The notes under the pieces were generated by a model. It searched no databases. It had not been told where the DNA came from and was given only the letters and a program-made list of their open reading frames with translations. DNA of 64,000 nt from Actinomadura sp. NBRC 104412 (GTDB lineage: Bacteria; Actinomycetota; Actinomycetes; Streptosporangiales; Streptosporangiaceae): assembly GCF_030269515.1 (NCBI RefSeq), contig NZ_BSTM01000001.1, positions 186,001 through 250,000 of the forward strand. Direction: 5' to 3'. Made by a program: the position numbers and the translations under genes. Below are positions 1 to 7,929 of this stretch, piece by piece. How positions within the stretch are numbered: the stretch's first letter is position 1; each line of letters begins with the position of its first letter.

Positions 1-1
1 G

Positions 2-805
2 GTGGCGGCGCTGAGCCGGGACGGCCGCCCCTCCGGCCCCGAGTACGCCGTTCCCGCGGCGGACGAGGGCGCCAAGAACGTGGTCAACGTGATCCTCGTG
101 CAGTTCCGGGCCCTCGACACCCTCGGCGAGATCACGGTCCTGGCGGTGGCGTCGTTGGGAGTGGGCGGCCTGGTGCTGACCGGAGCGCGGATCAGAGGCC
201 ATCTGGACGGAACGTCGCCGCCGAACGCCACGGGCCGGTCCGGCGGGCCCGCCGGGGAACCGGACGCGGGCGGCGCCGGCTCCATGGTCGGTCCCCGGAC
301 CCGCTGGCTCGCCACGTCCGGCTCCCCTCCCCTCGGCGGGCGCTCGGTGCTGCTCGAAGCCACCGCGCGCCTGCTCTGCCCGGCGATCCTGGTGTTCTCC
401 GCCTTCCTGCTGTTCGCCGGGCACGGCCAGCCGGGCGGCGGGTTCGTCGGCGGGCTGGTCGCCGGCATGGCGTTCGTCCTGCGCTACCTGAGCGGCGGGC
501 GGCACGAGCTGGCCGTCGCCGACCCGGTGCGCTCGGGCCTGGTCATCGGTACCGGGCTGGCCATGGCGGTGGCCTCGGGCGCCATCGGCTGGGCGCACGG
601 AGGGGAGTTCCTGCACGGCGAGGTCCTGCGCCTCACGGTGCCCGTGGTGGGCGGGGTCGAGGCGTCCACCGCCCTGATGTTCGACGTGGGGATCGCCATC
701 CTGGTGCTCGGCCTGGTGCTGAGGCTGCTCAGCACGCTCGGCACCGGCCTGGAGAGCCGGTCCGGCGAGCCCGCCGGCGGCCCTCCCCAGGGGGGAGGGC
801 CGTGA
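2..805 (+). CDS. mnhA/mnhB: Mrp antiporter fused subunit A/B, C-terminal part (partial at window start)
   Basis: Membrane subunit of the Mrp (Mnh) multi-subunit Na+(K+)/H+ antiporter. The first 60 residues carry the MrpA C-terminal signature (NVVNVILVQFRALDTLGEI). After a Pro/Gly-rich linker comes an MnhB domain from about residue 116, with the conserved AGHGQPGGGFVGGL loop and three to four further hydrophobic segments. The reading frame is open to the window edge, so the true start and the large MrpA core lie upstream. An A-B fusion is common in actinobacterial Mrp operons. The stop overlaps the start of the next gene by 4 bp, so translation is probably coupled. Confidence 0.9.
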   Translation: MAALSRDGRPSGPEYAVPAADEGAKNVVNVILVQFRALDTLGEITVLAVASLGVGGLVLTGARIRGHLDGTSPPNATGRSGGPAGEPDAGGAGSMVGPRTRWLATSGSPPLGGRSVLLEATARLLCPAILVFSAFLLFAGHGQPGGGFVGGLVAGMAFVLRYLSGGRHELAVADPVRSGLVIGTGLAMAVASGAIGWAHGGEFLHGEVLRLTVPVVGGVEASTALMFDVGIAILVLGLVLRLLSTLGTGLESRSGEPAGGPPQGGGP

Positions 806-1173
806 CCGGCGCCGCGATCTCGCTGGTGGTCGCCGTGGGCGTGCTGTTCGCGGTCGGGTTCGACCTGCTGCTGCAACGCTCGCTCATCCGCGTCGTGGTG
901 GGCTTCGTCCTGCTCGGGCACGGCGCCAACCTCGCGCTGCTGCTCGCCGGCGGCGCGGGCGGCAGGGCACCGCTGCTCGGCGGCGACGACGAGGCGCAGG
1001 CCGCCGATCCGCTGCCGCAGGCGATGGCGCTGACGGCGATCGTCATCACCTTCGGCGTCACCGCGTTCCTGCTGGCCCTGGCCTACCGCAGCGTGCTGAT
1101 GCAGGACGACGACGAGGTCCGCGACGACCTGGAGGACCGCCGCGTCGGCAGGGACCGCGAGGACGAGGGATGA
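802..1173 (+). CDS. mnhC: Mrp antiporter subunit C (NuoK-like)
   Basis: Small membrane subunit of the Mrp antiporter, related to NuoK of complex I. The protein has 123 residues with three transmembrane helices (about 3-25, 28-50, 73-97) and the NuoK-like segment FVLLGHGANLALLLAG. The helix-3 region ends PLPQAMALTAIVITFGVTAF, typical of MnhC/MrpC. The C-terminal tail is highly charged and cytoplasmic. It begins with a GTGA overlap with subunit A/B and ends with a 4 bp overlap with subunit D. Confidence 0.93.
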   Translation: MTGAAISLVVAVGVLFAVGFDLLLQRSLIRVVVGFVLLGHGANLALLLAGGAGGRAPLLGGDDEAQAADPLPQAMALTAIVITFGVTAFLLALAYRSVLMQDDDEVRDDLEDRRVGRDREDEG

Positions 1174-2714
1174 ACGTCCTCGTCCCGCTCCCCTTCGTGC
1201 TGCCGCTGCTGGGCGCGGCCCTGGCCCTGGCGATGCGCAACCACGGCAGGGCGCTGCGCGTCCTGGGCACGGTGTTCCACATCGGCGTGGTCGGCTCCAC
1301 CGCGGCGCTGCTGCACGCCGTGGCACGGGACGGCGTGGTCGCCGTCCAGGTCTCCGGCCTGCCCGCCCCGCTCGGCATCACCCTGGTCGCGGACCGGCTG
1401 TCGGCGCTGCTGCTGGTGGTGTCCGGCGTGGTGCTGCTGGCGATCATGCTGTACGCGGCGGGCGAGGGCGGCCTCAGCGCGGAGGAGCCGGGCGTGTTCT
1501 ACCCGGCCTACCTGACGCTGACCGCCGGGGTGTGCCTGGTGTTCCTCGCCGGGGACCTGTTCAACCTGTTCGTCGCCTTCGAGGTGATGCTCGCCTCCAG
1601 CTACGTGCTGCTCACCCTGACGCCCACCTGGGAGCGGATGCGGGCCGGGATGACCTACACCGTGGTCAGCCTCACCTCGTCCATCCTGTTCCTGACCGCG
1701 GTCGGCCTGGCCTACGCGGCGACGGGGACGGTGAACCTGGCCGACCTGTCCGGGCGCACGGCCGGGCTGCCGCCGGGGACGCGCTCGGCGCTGGGCCTGC
1801 TGTTCCTGGTCGTGTTCGGGATCAAGGCGGCGGTCGTGCCGATGCACCTGTGGCTGCCCGACAGCTACCCCGCGGCCCTCACCAAGATCACGGCGGTGTT
1901 CGCGGCGCTGCTGACCAAGGCGGCCGTCTACAGCCTGATCCGCGTCCAAACCCTGCTGTTCCCCCGCGACGACGCCTCGCTGCCGATGCTGGCGCTGGCC
2001 GCCGCCACCATGATCGTCGGGACACTGGGCGCCCTGGCGCAGTACGACCTGCACCGGGCGCTGTCGTTCATCCTCGTCGCCCACATCGGGTACATGCTGT
2101 TCGGGCTGGCGCTGTTCACCGTCGCCGGGCTGGCGGGCGCGATCCTCTACCTCGTCCACCACATCGTCGTGCAGGCGACGCTGTTCCTGGTCAGCGACAT
2201 CATGCAGATCGAGACCGGGGAGAAGTCCCTGCGGCGGCTCGGCGGGCTGGCCGGCGGCTCCGCGTTCACCGCGGTGCTGTTCCTGATCCCCGCGCTGAGC
2301 GTGAGCGGGATACCGCCGCTGTCCGGCTTCGTGGCCAAGCTCGCGCTGTTCCAGGCCGGGATCGGCGCCGGAGGCGCCTGGGGGCGGGCGGTCACGGGCG
2401 TCGCCGCCCTCACCGGGCTGCTCACCCTGATGGCGATGACCAGGGTCTGGACGCTGGCGTTCTGGCGTCCGCGTCCGCCCGGCTCCGGCAAGTCCCCGGA
2501 GGTGCGGGAGGTCGCCACCCGCACGGAACCCGGGCCGGGCGAGCGGCACGGGCTGCGCCCGATCCGGACGGTCACCGCGGCCATGGTCGGGGCCGGCCTG
2601 ATGCTGGTGGTGCTGGCCGGGCCGCTCTCCGCGTGGAGCCGTGACGCCGCGCAGTCCCTGGCCGACCGGACGGCCTACCGGAACGCCGTCCTGCACGGCG
2701 GGGAGGCGCCGTGA
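1170..2714 (+). CDS. mnhD: Mrp antiporter subunit D (NuoN/NuoM-like)
   Basis: Proton-channel subunit of the Mrp antiporter, homologous to the antiporter-like subunits of complex I. The protein has 514 residues and about 14 predicted helices. Family motifs are visible: the GDLFNLFVAFEVMLASSYVL region with the helix-5 glutamate, KAAVVPMHLWLPDSYPAAL with the conserved lysine, and SVSGIPPLSGFVAK. Length is normal for MnhD. Start and stop overlap neighbouring genes by 4 bp, placing it in the middle of the mnhABCDEFG operon. Confidence 0.95.
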   Translation: MNVLVPLPFVLPLLGAALALAMRNHGRALRVLGTVFHIGVVGSTAALLHAVARDGVVAVQVSGLPAPLGITLVADRLSALLLVVSGVVLLAIMLYAAGEGGLSAEEPGVFYPAYLTLTAGVCLVFLAGDLFNLFVAFEVMLASSYVLLTLTPTWERMRAGMTYTVVSLTSSILFLTAVGLAYAATGTVNLADLSGRTAGLPPGTRSALGLLFLVVFGIKAAVVPMHLWLPDSYPAALTKITAVFAALLTKAAVYSLIRVQTLLFPRDDASLPMLALAAATMIVGTLGALAQYDLHRALSFILVAHIGYMLFGLALFTVAGLAGAILYLVHHIVVQATLFLVSDIMQIETGEKSLRRLGGLAGGSAFTAVLFLIPALSVSGIPPLSGFVAKLALFQAGIGAGGAWGRAVTGVAALTGLLTLMAMTRVWTLAFWRPRPPGSGKSPEVREVATRTEPGPGERHGLRPIRTVTAAMVGAGLMLVVLAGPLSAWSRDAAQSLADRTAYRNAVLHGGEAP

Positions 2715-3262
2715 ACCGTGTCCTCAGAGTCATCAGAAAGGCCGGGTCCAGGCTGGCCCTGGGCGCCTGGCTGCTGGCCGTGTGGCTCCTGCTGTGGGGA
2801 CGGGCCGACGGCGCCACCGTCGTGAGCGGTGTCGTCGTGGTCGCGGCCGCCTACGGCGCGGCACGGCTTCCGGCGGCGCCCGTCCTGACCCGGATCCGGC
2901 CGGTCCGGCTGGCCGAGGCGGTCCTGGAGTTCGTCGCCGACCTGGTGGTGTCGAGCGTGGTCGTCGCCTGGCACGCCATCCGGGACCCGACCCGGGTCCG
3001 GGCCGCCCTCATCGAGGTGGAGGCGCGCTCCCAGTCCGAGCTGGTGCTGCTCGCCGTCACCCTGAGCCTCACCCTGCGCCCCGGCAGCGTGATCATCGAC
3101 ATCGACACGCGCCGGTCGACCCTGCTCGTCCACGGCCTGCCGGTCCGTGACCGGGACGAGGCCGAGCAGGTGCGGCGCAGGGTGCTCGGCACGGAGCGCA
3201 GGCTGATGCGCGCCCTGCCGTACGCACACGACGCGTATCCCGCGAAAAAGGAGGATCGATGA
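2711..3262 (+). CDS. mnhE: Mrp antiporter subunit E
   Basis: Accessory membrane subunit of the Mrp antiporter, 183 residues. Two N-terminal hydrophobic segments (about 15-35 and 38-55) are followed by the cytoplasmic MnhE core containing LTLRPGSVIIDID, a recognisable family signature. The C-terminus is charged. It starts with a GTGA overlap after subunit D and ends with a 4 bp overlap into subunit F. Confidence 0.93.
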   Translation: MNRVLRVIRKAGSRLALGAWLLAVWLLLWGRADGATVVSGVVVVAAAYGAARLPAAPVLTRIRPVRLAEAVLEFVADLVVSSVVVAWHAIRDPTRVRAALIEVEARSQSELVLLAVTLSLTLRPGSVIIDIDTRRSTLLVHGLPVRDRDEAEQVRRRVLGTERRLMRALPYAHDAYPAKKEDR

Positions 3263-3525
3263 ACGTGGTGCATTTCGTGACCATGGTCTTGCTGAGCGCG
3301 GCGGCGCTGATGACGGCCCTGCGCCTGGTCCGCGGCCCCACCGAGTTCGACCGCATCCTGGCGGTGGACGTGCTGTCGGTCCTGCTGGTCAGCGGCATCG
3401 CGGTGGTCATGGCCGCGGGCGGCGGCCCCGCGTACGCCACGCTGACGGTGGTGATCGCGCTGCTGGGCTTCGTGGGCTCGGTCACCGCGGCACGGCTGGC
3501 GGGCAAGCGGCACGGCGCCTCATGA
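3259..3525 (+). CDS. mnhF: Mrp antiporter subunit F
   Basis: Small Mrp subunit of 88 residues with three transmembrane helices. It carries the MnhF signature RLVRGPTEFDRILAVDVLS after the first helix. The start ATG overlaps the previous stop, and a clear purine-rich ribosome site (AAAGGAGG, near 3248-3255) precedes it. The gene ends in a 4 bp overlap with subunit G. Confidence 0.93.
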   Translation: MNVVHFVTMVLLSAAALMTALRLVRGPTEFDRILAVDVLSVLLVSGIAVVMAAGGGPAYATLTVVIALLGFVGSVTAARLAGKRHGAS

Positions 3526-3854
3526 GGGTCGCCGACGCCGTCAGCGCCGTGCTGCTGCCGTCCGGCGCGGCCTTCTGCGCCCTGGGCGCCCTCGGCGTGC
3601 TGCGGTTCACCAACGTGCTCGCCCGGCTGCACGCGGCCACCAAGCCGCAGACGATCGGGCTGGTGCTCATCCTGATCGGCGCGGCCGTCCAGACCGGCTC
3701 GCCGTCGGCCGCGGCGACGCTGCTGCTGACGGCGGTGTTCCAGTTGCTCACCGTGCCCGTCATCGCGGAGACCATCGGGGCGGCGGCCTACCACGGCGGC
3801 GTCGTCCCGCCCGGCTCGCTGGTCCTCGACGAGGGCGGGGACGCGGGACCCTGA
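3522..3854 (+). CDS. mnhG: Mrp antiporter subunit G
   Basis: Last structural Mrp subunit, 110 residues with three helices. The MnhG motif GVLRFTNVLARLHAATKPQT sits after helix 1. The ATG overlaps the subunit F stop. The next gene is not obviously a further antiporter subunit, so the Mrp operon probably ends here or reads through into the DUF2267 gene. Confidence 0.92.
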   Translation: MRVADAVSAVLLPSGAAFCALGALGVLRFTNVLARLHAATKPQTIGLVLILIGAAVQTGSPSAAATLLLTAVFQLLTVPVIAETIGAAAYHGGVVPPGSLVLDEGGDAGP

Positions 3855-3869
3855 TGCCCGCCGCACCGG

Positions 3870-3894
3870 GGTTGACCTTGGATTACCCGGGTAT
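3870..3894 (+). promoter_or_regulatory. possible stress-sigma (SigB-type) promoter
   Basis: GGTT, a 15 bp spacer, then GGGTAT, lying 47 bp upstream of the DUF2267 start. This matches the actinobacterial sigma-B-type pattern GNNT-N14/16-GGGTAY as I recall it. The match is short, so it is suggestive only, but DUF2267 proteins are often stress-associated. Confidence 0.35.
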
Positions 3895-3940
3895 GGGTGG
3901 CATTCGTCGTCCCCGGGGGCGGACGGAGGAGAAGCAGATC

Positions 3941-4654
3941 ATGACGGTGAGATATCAGGAACTGCTGGAATCGGTCTCCCGCAAGGCGGATCTGGACACC
4001 GCCGACGCGCGCGAGGCGGCGGAGGCGACGGTGACCACGCTGGCCCGTACGCTTCCGCACCCCGAGCGCGACCAGTTCATGGACGTGCTGCCCGGCGAGC
4101 TGAGGAGCGACGTGCCGGAGCGCGATCCGGTGCGGCGCCTCGACCAGCGCGAGTTCGTCCAGGAGGTGTCCGCGATCGAGGACCGCCCGCCGGAACAGGC
4201 CAGGGTGCGCGCGCAGGCCGTGCTGTCCACGCTGGCCGACCAGGAACCCGGCCTGATCGAGGACCTGCGCGTACCGGAGGACCTGCGCGAGCTGTTCGAC
4301 CCTCCGCCCGCGGGCGGAGGGCTGACCGCCCCGGGAGGCGGCATGGCGCCGCTCACCGCGGACGAGGTACGGGAGGCGCTACGAGACCTTCCGCAGTGGA
4401 CGGGGGACACCCGGGAGCTCAGGCGCACCATCGTGCTGCCACCGGGCGACCTCGATCGGGTCCTGGAGCGCATCCGCCTCCTCAAGGAGGAGACCCTGCA
4501 CGGGCCACAGGTCCGCCGGGGCGCCGACGGCGTGCAGCTCGCGCTCAGCACCTCCTCGGTCGGCCGCGTCACCGCCCTGGACGTCGACATGGCCGCCCGG
4601 CTCGACGAGCTCATCGACGAGGTCGCGCCGGGCATGGCCGCGCCGCCCTCATAG
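3941..4654 (+). CDS. DUF2267 protein with degenerate pterin-carbinolamine-dehydratase-like C-terminus
   Basis: A 237-residue soluble protein. Residues 1-125 are a DUF2267 helical domain (starting MTVRYQELLESV, with the DQREFVQEV segment). Residues 138-226 resemble the PCD/DCoH fold (LTADEVREALRDLPQW ... TALDVDMAARLDELID). The catalytic His-His-Pro of true PCD enzymes is not present; the equivalent stretch reads TLHGPQ (185-190), so dehydratase activity is doubtful. I chose ATG 3941 because GGAGGAG lies just upstream and the domain starts there; an upstream ATG at 3854 would add 29 residues of unlikely sequence. Function is unknown; a stress role is inferred from the domain and the candidate promoter. 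Confidence 0.8.
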   Translation: MTVRYQELLESVSRKADLDTADAREAAEATVTTLARTLPHPERDQFMDVLPGELRSDVPERDPVRRLDQREFVQEVSAIEDRPPEQARVRAQAVLSTLADQEPGLIEDLRVPEDLRELFDPPPAGGGLTAPGGGMAPLTADEVREALRDLPQWTGDTRELRRTIVLPPGDLDRVLERIRLLKEETLHGPQVRRGADGVQLALSTSSVGRVTALDVDMAARLDELIDEVAPGMAAPPS

Positions 4655-4695
4655 CGGACCGCTCTGGGCCTGCCGGCCGGCCGTGGATCAGGCGT

Positions 4696-4860
4696 TCAGG
4701 GCCCGTCGATGAGGTGGGTCGCGCCGGAGAGGTACGACGCCTCGTCCGACAGCAGCCACACGACGAGGTTCGCGACCTCCTCCGCCGTTCCGTACCGGCC
4801 CAGCGGGACATCGGAGGCCATCTGCCGATACGCGCGGCCGGCATCCTCCGGGTCAAAAAC
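4696..4860 (-). pseudogene. remnant of a short-chain dehydrogenase/reductase (C-terminal end only)
   Basis: On the minus strand, the last 55 or so codons before the stop at 4696 encode a recognisable SDR C-terminus: MASDVPLGRYGTAEEVANLV, then WLLSDEASYLSGATHLIDG. The Rossmann nucleotide-binding half, the Ser-Tyr-Lys catalytic residues and any credible start are missing, because the neighbouring plus-strand gene starts at 4909. It is best read as a decayed SDR truncated at its 5' side by rearrangement. Confidence 0.65.
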
Positions 4861-4908
4861 CACCGGCCTCCAGGTGTGGCCCGCCCCGCCGTCGGCATAA
4901 CCGTGAGC

Positions 4909-6174
4909 ATGAGCGGCAACGAGGGTCTCCGTACCGCGATCCGCAACGTCGGCTTCCCCGTCCCGGTCCTGCTGAGACGGTGGCGGGCGCAGCCGGTCGC
5001 CCTCACGATCCTCAGGCTGGTCGTGACGTCGGTGCTGGCCTACCAGTTGGCGAGGTGGCTTCCCGGCTCCAGTTCCCAGCCGCTGCTCGCCCCGCTGACC
5101 GCGCTGCTGGTCTTGCAGGTCACGCTCTACCAGACCTTCCGCTACGCCTGGCAGCGCGTGGGCAGCGTGGTGGCCGGCGTGCTGGTCGCCGTCCTGCTGA
5201 CGCACTCGGTGGGGTTCAGCTGGTGGAGCCTCGGCGTGGCCATCACCGTCTCCCTGGCCGCCGGGTACGCGCTGCGGCTCGGGGACTCGATCCTCGAAGT
5301 GCCGATCAGCGCCATGCTCGTCCTCTCCCTCGACACCGACGTCGCCGCGATCCAGCGGGTCATCGAGACGCTCATCGGCACGGCCGCCGGGCTGACCGCC
5401 GGGTTCGTCCACGCGCCGGTGCGGGTGGAGCCCGCGGAGTCGGCCATCGAGGAGCTCGGCACGACGATGGCGGACCTGCTCGACGACATCGCCGCGGGCA
5501 TGGGCGACGAGGAGCCTTCCCAGGAGGTGATCGGCGACTGGCTCACCCGCAGCCGCTCGCTCGACCAGGAGATCCACCGCGTGGACGAGGCCCTGGCCCA
5601 CGCCGAGGAGAGCGTGCGGCTCAACCCGAGGGGCGCGGGGCTGCTGCACAGCGTGGTGGTGATGCACGAGCGGCTGGAGGCGCTGGAGCACTGCTCGATC
5701 ACCATCCGCGGGCTGGCGCGCTCGCTGGCCGACCATGTCAACGAGGTCGGGCGCGAGTACGAGGTGGATCCGTCGGAGCGCGCGGCCCACGCGTCGCTGA
5801 GCGCGGCGATCCGGCGGCTCGCCTGGGCCATCCTCACCTACGGGCGGATGAGCCGGCAGCAGATCGCCACGGGGTCGAGCGACCTGGAAGGGGTCCTGGA
5901 ACAGCAGCTCGCCGACGCCCGGGAGGACCGGGGCGAGCTGTCCGACCGGCTGCGGACCGACACCGCCCACTGGCAGCTCCACGGCGAGCTGCTCGTCCAC
6001 CTCGACCGGTTGCGGGACGAGTTGCAACTCTCGCAGCGGACGACGCCGGAACGCAGGCGGCGCAGGCGCAGGCCGAAGCTCCCCCGGCCACGCCGCCCTC
6101 CCCGCTTCGGCGAGTTCGGCATGGCCCTGCGGCGGTTCGCCCGAATGTGGGGCCGCCCCGACGACGAGTACTGA
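4909..6174 (+). CDS. FUSC/aromatic-acid-exporter-like membrane protein
   Basis: A 421-residue protein. The N-terminal half (about 20-160) has closely spaced helices including LLAPLTALLVLQVTLYQTFR, typical of FUSC/ArAE transporters. The C-terminal half is a long soluble helical region, probably coiled coil, ending in a strongly basic stretch (PERRRRRRRPKLPRPRR). Such proteins are proposed to export aromatic or small hydrophobic acids; the substrate here is unknown. The start could be ATG 4909 or the in-frame GTG two codons earlier; neither has a clear ribosome site. It converges with the acyl-CoA synthetase gene. Confidence 0.8.
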   Translation: MSGNEGLRTAIRNVGFPVPVLLRRWRAQPVALTILRLVVTSVLAYQLARWLPGSSSQPLLAPLTALLVLQVTLYQTFRYAWQRVGSVVAGVLVAVLLTHSVGFSWWSLGVAITVSLAAGYALRLGDSILEVPISAMLVLSLDTDVAAIQRVIETLIGTAAGLTAGFVHAPVRVEPAESAIEELGTTMADLLDDIAAGMGDEEPSQEVIGDWLTRSRSLDQEIHRVDEALAHAEESVRLNPRGAGLLHSVVVMHERLEALEHCSITIRGLARSLADHVNEVGREYEVDPSERAAHASLSAAIRRLAWAILTYGRMSRQQIATGSSDLEGVLEQQLADAREDRGELSDRLRTDTAHWQLHGELLVHLDRLRDELQLSQRTTPERRRRRRRPKLPRPRRPPRFGEFGMALRRFARMWGRPDDEY

Positions 6175-6202
6175 CGGCCATCCCTCATCGCGGCGGGCCG
6201 AC

Positions 6203-6220
6203 ACGGACCGTGCGGTCCGT
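6203..6220. terminator. bidirectional hairpin between convergent genes
   Basis: ACGGACC-GTGC-GGTCCGT forms a perfect 7 bp stem with a 4-base loop, lying between the FUSC-like gene stop (6174) and the acyl-CoA synthetase stop (6223). There is no U-tract, as is usual for high-GC Actinobacteria. Confidence 0.6.
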
Positions 6221-6222
6221 CG

Positions 6223-7881
6223 TCACAAGGGGGCCGTGCCCTCACCGCTCAGGCGGCGGGCGATGTCCTCCCGCAGACGCGCCTTGGCGACCTTCCCTCC
6301 GGACGACCGGGGCAGGCTGTCCACGACGACAAGGTGCTCGGGGAACCATTCCTTGGACGTGCCGCGCGCGCCGAGGTGTTCGGTCAGGTCCTCCAGCGTC
6401 AGCGTGTGCCCCGGCCGCAGGGTCACGTACACGCACACACGCTCGCCGAACGTCGGGTCGGGCGCGGGCACGGCGGCCGCCATGGCGACGGCCGGATGGG
6501 TCCCGACCTCCTCCTCGACGGCCGGTGCGCTGATGTTCTTGCCGCCGCGGATGATGAGGTCGGACAGCCGGCCGACCACCCGGACGTAGCCGGCGTCGTC
6601 GATCTCCACCTCGTCCGCCATCAGCATCCAGCCGTCCTCGGTGAACAGCCGCCCGTTGGCCTCGGGATCGTCCAGGTACCCCAGGCAGGTCGCCGGCCCG
6701 CGGCACCCCGGCCGCCCGCGCCGGCCGGTGCCGGTGATGTCGGCCCCGGCGGCGTCGAACAGCCGCACCCGCATCTCGGGGATGATCCGCCCGGCGGTGC
6801 GCAGCCGCCGCTCCCTGTCGTCGGTCATGCTGGTGTGGCTGAGCGCCCCGGTCTCGTTCGAGCCATAGAACTGGAGCACCCTCGCCCCGGTGCGGTCCTC
6901 GAACTCGGCCGCCCTGTGGTACGGCACGGCCTCGCCGCCGGTGAACATGCAGCGCAGCGAGGACAGGTCGCGCATCCGCCGTTCCTGCTCGTCCAGCATC
7001 ATGATGAACTGGGTGCTCACGCAGCACAGCACGCTCACCCGCTCCCGCTCGACGAGGTCCAGCGCGGCGCCCGCGTCGAAGCGCTCGGTCACCACGGCCG
7101 GCACGCCGAGGATCGTGGGCGTGAAATGGGAGGTCCAGAGCCCGAACCCGAACGGCGCCGGGATGACCGACATGACGACGTCGGCCGCGCTCAGCTCGCC
7201 CGCCACCCGGGCCAGCAGGTGGAAGTAGAACCACCGGTTCTGCGTGTGCATGACGCATTTGGGCAGGCCGGTCGTCCCGGACGTGGAATTGATCATGAAC
7301 AGGTCGTTGGGCCCGAGCCGCCGCGCCGCGACGAGCGCCTCCACCGCGGCGTCGCTCGCCACGGGCACCGGCACGCCGTCGGCCCGGGGCACGGCCTCCG
7401 GTTCCGCCGCGTAGTCGGGGACCACGACGTGATGGTCGAGGGGCAGTCCCGCCGCGCGCAGGTCGTGGACGAGGTCCGCGGTCTCCCTGCCGCGGTGCCG
7501 GGCGTGGGTCACCAGCGCCTTGGCCCCCGTACGGCCGAGGATGTGGCGGACCTCCCGCTCTCCGGCGCGGGCGCCGACGCCGACCGCGGTCAGGCCCGCC
7601 TTCTCGGCCGCGATGAACGCGACGTGCACGGTGGGGCCGTCGGGAAGGAGCGTCGCGACCCTGTCGCCGGGGGCGAGGCCAAGCCCCGCGAGCGCGCCCG
7701 CGAGCGAGGACGAGGCCCGGTCATAGTCGTGCCAGCTCAGCCGCGTGTCCGCGGTCACGTAGGCCGCGGCGTCCGGACGGGCGGCCGCGTGCCGGGCGAT
7801 GTGGTCGGCCAGCGTCGTCCTGCCCCACCAGCCGGCCTTCTCGTACTCCTCGATCAGGGCCGGGTCAACGGTCGTGGTCAT
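6223..7881 (-). CDS. acyl-CoA synthetase / AMP-dependent ligase
   Basis: ANL-superfamily enzyme of 552 residues, expected to activate a carboxylic acid to its CoA thioester via an acyl-adenylate. Motifs are the P-loop STSGTTGLPK (199-208), FYGSNETG, the hinge region GRLSDLIIRGGKNISAPAVE, and a C-terminal catalytic-lysine segment SSGGKVAKARL. The usual [YW]xTGD motif reads GWMLMADEV, keeping the Asp but losing the Thr-Gly. The start is ATG 7881, with GAGG just upstream. It is divergent from a FadR-type regulator and so is likely its target. The aromatic or aliphatic acid substrate cannot be told from sequence alone. Confidence 0.88.
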   Translation of the reverse strand: MTTTVDPALIEEYEKAGWWGRTTLADHIARHAAARPDAAAYVTADTRLSWHDYDRASSSLAGALAGLGLAPGDRVATLLPDGPTVHVAFIAAEKAGLTAVGVGARAGEREVRHILGRTGAKALVTHARHRGRETADLVHDLRAAGLPLDHHVVVPDYAAEPEAVPRADGVPVPVASDAAVEALVAARRLGPNDLFMINSTSGTTGLPKCVMHTQNRWFYFHLLARVAGELSAADVVMSVIPAPFGFGLWTSHFTPTILGVPAVVTERFDAGAALDLVERERVSVLCCVSTQFIMMLDEQERRMRDLSSLRCMFTGGEAVPYHRAAEFEDRTGARVLQFYGSNETGALSHTSMTDDRERRLRTAGRIIPEMRVRLFDAAGADITGTGRRGRPGCRGPATCLGYLDDPEANGRLFTEDGWMLMADEVEIDDAGYVRVVGRLSDLIIRGGKNISAPAVEEEVGTHPAVAMAAAVPAPDPTFGERVCVYVTLRPGHTLTLEDLTEHLGARGTSKEWFPEHLVVVDSLPRSSGGKVAKARLREDIARRLSGEGTAPL

Positions 7882-7911
7882 GCGGAGTCCTCGCAATGGG
7901 CTCTGTTGTTG

Positions 7912-7927
7912 CTTTGATAGATATGAT
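7912..7927. promoter_or_regulatory. candidate FadR-type operator A / promoter region
   Basis: An AT-rich block (CTTTGATAGATATGAT) in the short gap between the acyl-CoA synthetase and the FadR-type regulator. It shares TGATAGAT with the site at 8890-8907. It overlaps the likely regulator promoter and would allow control of both divergent genes. Confidence 0.4.
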
Positions 7928-7929
7928 GC

